A stretch of 43,249 nucleotides of DNA. Source: Mycolicibacterium palauense (GTDB lineage: Bacteria > Actinomycetota > Actinomycetes > Mycobacteriales > Mycobacteriaceae). The stretch spans positions 1 to 43,249 of the forward strand of contig NZ_NVQF01000050.1 in assembly GCF_002592005.1 (NCBI RefSeq), read 5' to 3'. Below, piece after piece: positions 41,168 to 43,249 of the stretch. Below the pieces are notes generated by a model that worked only from the letters and a program-made list of their open reading frames with translations, was not told where the DNA came from and did no database searches. Positions within the stretch are counted from its first letter, which is position 1; every line of letters begins with the position of its first letter. Position numbers and translations under genes: made by a program.

Positions 41168-42754
41168 ATGACGATCGACCGCACCGTGTCAGACGCTGCG
41201 CCCGGGCATCGCGACGACGACCGGCCGCAGATAGCTGTGCGTTGTCCGGCGGACGGGCGAATCGTGGGAGCCGTCGACGACCTCGATGCCGCTGAGGTGG
41301 CACGGATTTGCGAGGAGTTGCGCACCGCGCAGCCGGAGTGGGAAGCGCTGGGTCCCCGAGGGCGCATCGGGTACCTGCTGCGCTGGTTGGACTGGCTGCT
41401 CGATAATGAAGAGCGGCTCTTGAGGCTGGTCCAGGCGGAGGCGGGCAAGTCGTGGGCGGATGCGTCGATGGAGATGGCGGTGGCCATCGATGTGATCAAC
41501 TACTTCGCCAACAACGCCGAATCCTTCCTCGCCGACCGCGCCGTCAGGCCCGCCGGCCTCGCCAACGCGATCCGCCGTCTTCGTGTTCAGGTTCGTCCCC
41601 ACCAGCTGGTCGGTCTCATTACGCCGTGGAACGGTCCGTTGGCCGGACCCATGATGGATGTGGTCGGCGCCCTGGTTGCGGGCGCCGCGGTGGCCAGTAA
41701 GCCCTCGGAGGTCACGCCTCTGACCTGGCGCGAGGTGGTACGTGGCTGGCGTGAGGACATCGGCGCCCCGCCGGTGCTCGATGTTGTGACCGGAGGCGGT
41801 GCCGCGGGTGCGGCAGTTGTCGATCGGGTCGACATGGTGATGTTCACCGGGTCGGTCCGTACCGGCCGGAACATCGCGGTGCGCTGTGCCGAACGGCTCA
41901 TCCCCTGCAGCCTGGAACTCGGCGGAAAAGACGCCTTCATCGTCCTGGCCGACGCCGATGTCGAGCGGGCCGCCACAGCCGCCGTGTGGGGCGCGATGAC
42001 CAATTCGGGCCAGGCGTGCATCGGAGTCGAACGTGTCTACGTCGAGGCGCCGGTCTACGACGAATTCGTCGCCAAGGTCACCGAGAAGGTGGCCGCGCTG
42101 CGCCAGGGTATGGACGCGCCGGGGAGCTTCACCACTGACATCGGCGCGATGGTGACGGCCGAACAGGTCGACATCGTGGCCGACCACGTACAGGATGCGC
42201 TGGACAAGGGTGCGCGCGTGCTGACCGGCGGACAGCGCCGGACGGACGGCAACTTCTTCGAACCGACCGTGCTCGTGGACGTCGACCATTCGATGAGGTG
42301 TATGCGCGAGGAGACGTTCGGTCCCACTATGGCGATCATGGAGGTTGGCGACGAGAACGAGGCCATCGCGTTGGCCAATGATTCCGACTACGGGCTGAGT
42401 TCGAGTCTCTGGACTCGTGATCCCCGGCGTGCGGACCGGCTGTCCCGCCGGATCGAGGCCGGCTCCGTGTCGGTGAACAACGCATTGGTGGCGACGTTCC
42501 AACTGCCGGTGCCGATGGGTGGTTGGAAGAACTCGGGCCTGGGAACCCGATTCGGCGGGGCGCAGGGAGTGCTGAAATACTGCCGGCAACAGTCGGTGGT
42601 GCAAGACCGTGTCTCGTTGAAGACCGAGCCGCTCTGGTACCCGATCATCCCGGCGAAATCACGTGTGGTGGCGAGGGTCTCCCGGTTGCTCGGCGCTCAC
42701 GACTGGCGTCGCCGGCTGGGCCGCCGCGGCGACGGTGGGTCGTCGCGCCGGTGA
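41168..42754 (+). CDS. Second NAD(P)-dependent aldehyde dehydrogenase
   Basis: This 528-residue ALDH is distinct from the one at 36427. Motifs: TPWNGPL (cofactor loop, Tyr replaced by Gly), FTGSVRTGR, the Glu in LELGGKD, the Cys in NSGQACIGVERV and REETFGPTMAI. A C-terminal extension of about 50 residues (after KYCRQQSVV) ends in an Arg-rich stretch (RRRLGRRGDGGSSRR); this resembles the semialdehyde/coniferyl-type branch that has a longer end. ATG 41168 has GGAGAGGGAAG upstream. The gene has its own operator-bearing promoter and is followed at 130 bases by an acyl-CoA dehydrogenase. Confidence 0.9.
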   Translation: MTIDRTVSDAAPGHRDDDRPQIAVRCPADGRIVGAVDDLDAAEVARICEELRTAQPEWEALGPRGRIGYLLRWLDWLLDNEERLLRLVQAEAGKSWADASMEMAVAIDVINYFANNAESFLADRAVRPAGLANAIRRLRVQVRPHQLVGLITPWNGPLAGPMMDVVGALVAGAAVASKPSEVTPLTWREVVRGWREDIGAPPVLDVVTGGGAAGAAVVDRVDMVMFTGSVRTGRNIAVRCAERLIPCSLELGGKDAFIVLADADVERAATAAVWGAMTNSGQACIGVERVYVEAPVYDEFVAKVTEKVAALRQGMDAPGSFTTDIGAMVTAEQVDIVADHVQDALDKGARVLTGGQRRTDGNFFEPTVLVDVDHSMRCMREETFGPTMAIMEVGDENEAIALANDSDYGLSSSLWTRDPRRADRLSRRIEAGSVSVNNALVATFQLPVPMGGWKNSGLGTRFGGAQGVLKYCRQQSVVQDRVSLKTEPLWYPIIPAKSRVVARVSRLLGAHDWRRRLGRRGDGGSSRR

Positions 42755-42884
42755 TGGCGCGGTATGGTCCTGGACCCTCCGGAAGTGCTGCACACCAAAG
42801 GGATCCGATCGGAGCGGGCCCGGCTGGCGGATCATCCGAATGCACACCGGCAGGTGTCGTTATCGCACAACGAAGGGACGCTGT

Positions 42885-43249
42885 ATGGACTTCGCGCTGT
42901 CGGCCAAGGCTCAGGACTATCAGAAACGGTTCACCGAGTTCATGGTTGAGCATGTCCTGCCCGCGGAGGTCTCCTACGAGCAGTACCGCGCGCAGGCCGG
43001 CCCGCAGGATTTCACGGTGCCTCCGGTGGTCGAGGAGCTCAAGGTTCTGGCCCGTGAGCGGGGCCTGTGGAACCTGTTTTTGCCCTCGGAGTCGGGTCTG
43101 ACCAACCTGGAGTATGCCGGTTTGGCCGAGATCTCGGGGTGGAGCACCGAGATCGCCCCGGAGGCGATCAACTGCGCGGCCCCCGACACCGGCAACATGG
43201 AGACGCTGCACCTGTTCGCCACCGAGGAACAGCGGGCGCGGTGGCTGCA
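42885..43249 (+). CDS. Acyl-CoA dehydrogenase (FadE-type), N-terminal part cut by window edge
   Basis: The frame is open from ATG 42885 to the right end (121 codons). It begins MDFALSAKAQDYQKRFTEFM and contains ARERGLWNLFLP and NLEYAGLAEISG, then ETLHLFATEEQRARWL: this is the N-terminal helical domain of acyl-CoA dehydrogenases, here of the ACAD10/11-like type with the long first helix. AAGGGA lies eight bases before the ATG. It would insert the double bond in the acyl-CoA made by the island's CoA-transferase. The FAD-binding and catalytic parts are outside the window. The 130-base gap before it (42755-42884) shows no clear promoter. Confidence 0.85.
   Translation, partial: MDFALSAKAQDYQKRFTEFMVEHVLPAEVSYEQYRAQAGPQDFTVPPVVEELKVLARERGLWNLFLPSESGLTNLEYAGLAEISGWSTEIAPEAINCAAPDTGNMETLHLFATEEQRARWL

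Overview
The window is GC-rich, densely coded DNA from a mycobacterium, most likely a fast-growing, Mycolicibacterium-type species. The evidence is the gene order, which follows the Mycobacterium tuberculosis Rv1233c-Rv1251c block: Pro/Gly-rich membrane protein, Rv1234-like protein, lpqY-sugA-sugB-sugC, corA, a malate-oxidising enzyme, lpqZ, a short-chain dehydrogenase, kgd, an Rv1249c-like protein, an Rv1250-like exporter and an Rv1251c-like nuclease/helicase. The one-piece Kgd and the LpqY-SugABC trehalose importer are mycobacterial hallmarks. Species cannot be fixed from sequence reading alone.

Layout. 1-5978: a gene start cut by the left edge, a small membrane protein, the trehalose-recycling ABC importer and a coupled SUFU-domain protein. 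5979-11756: corA (minus), malic enzyme and lpqZ (plus), an SDR and an alpha/beta hydrolase (minus), and a small secreted protein (plus). 11757-16730: kgd and an EcsC-like membrane protein (minus). 16731-20960: two MFS exporters (plus), the second with a very long acidic tail. 20962-29761: a complete V/A-type rotary ATPase gene set on the minus strand, headed by a tandem universal stress protein. It lies exactly between the Rv1250 and Rv1251c homologues, which are adjacent in M. tuberculosis, so I read it as an insertion into the conserved block. A DosR-like palindrome lies upstream of the stress-protein gene, which suggests (unproven) hypoxia or redox control. 30043-33727: the nuclease/helicase and an apparently coupled small membrane ORF.

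34007-43249 is an accessory catabolic island: a double-domain class III CoA-transferase, two aldehyde dehydrogenases, an SDR, a thiolase-like protein without the usual cysteine, and an acyl-CoA dehydrogenase cut by the right edge. Four copies of a 17-bp palindrome (ACCTWACNNNATWAGGT) sit in its promoter regions, two of them next to or over good SigA-like -35 boxes, so one unseen (probably TetR-type) repressor may control the whole island. The first island transcript appears to be leaderless and to begin with a 31-codon upstream ORF.

How the parts work together: LpqY-SugABC recovers trehalose released during mycomembrane assembly; Kgd and malic enzyme act around the TCA cycle; the V/A-ATPase would add a second rotary ion pump or synthase beside the ordinary F-type enzyme; the island would oxidise an alcohol or aldehyde to an acid, activate it as a CoA ester and feed beta-oxidation. 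A recurring oddity is short tandem repeats (12, 15, 13, 9 and 6 bp) at disordered protein ends and between genes. I saw no tRNA, rRNA, CRISPR array or insertion sequence.
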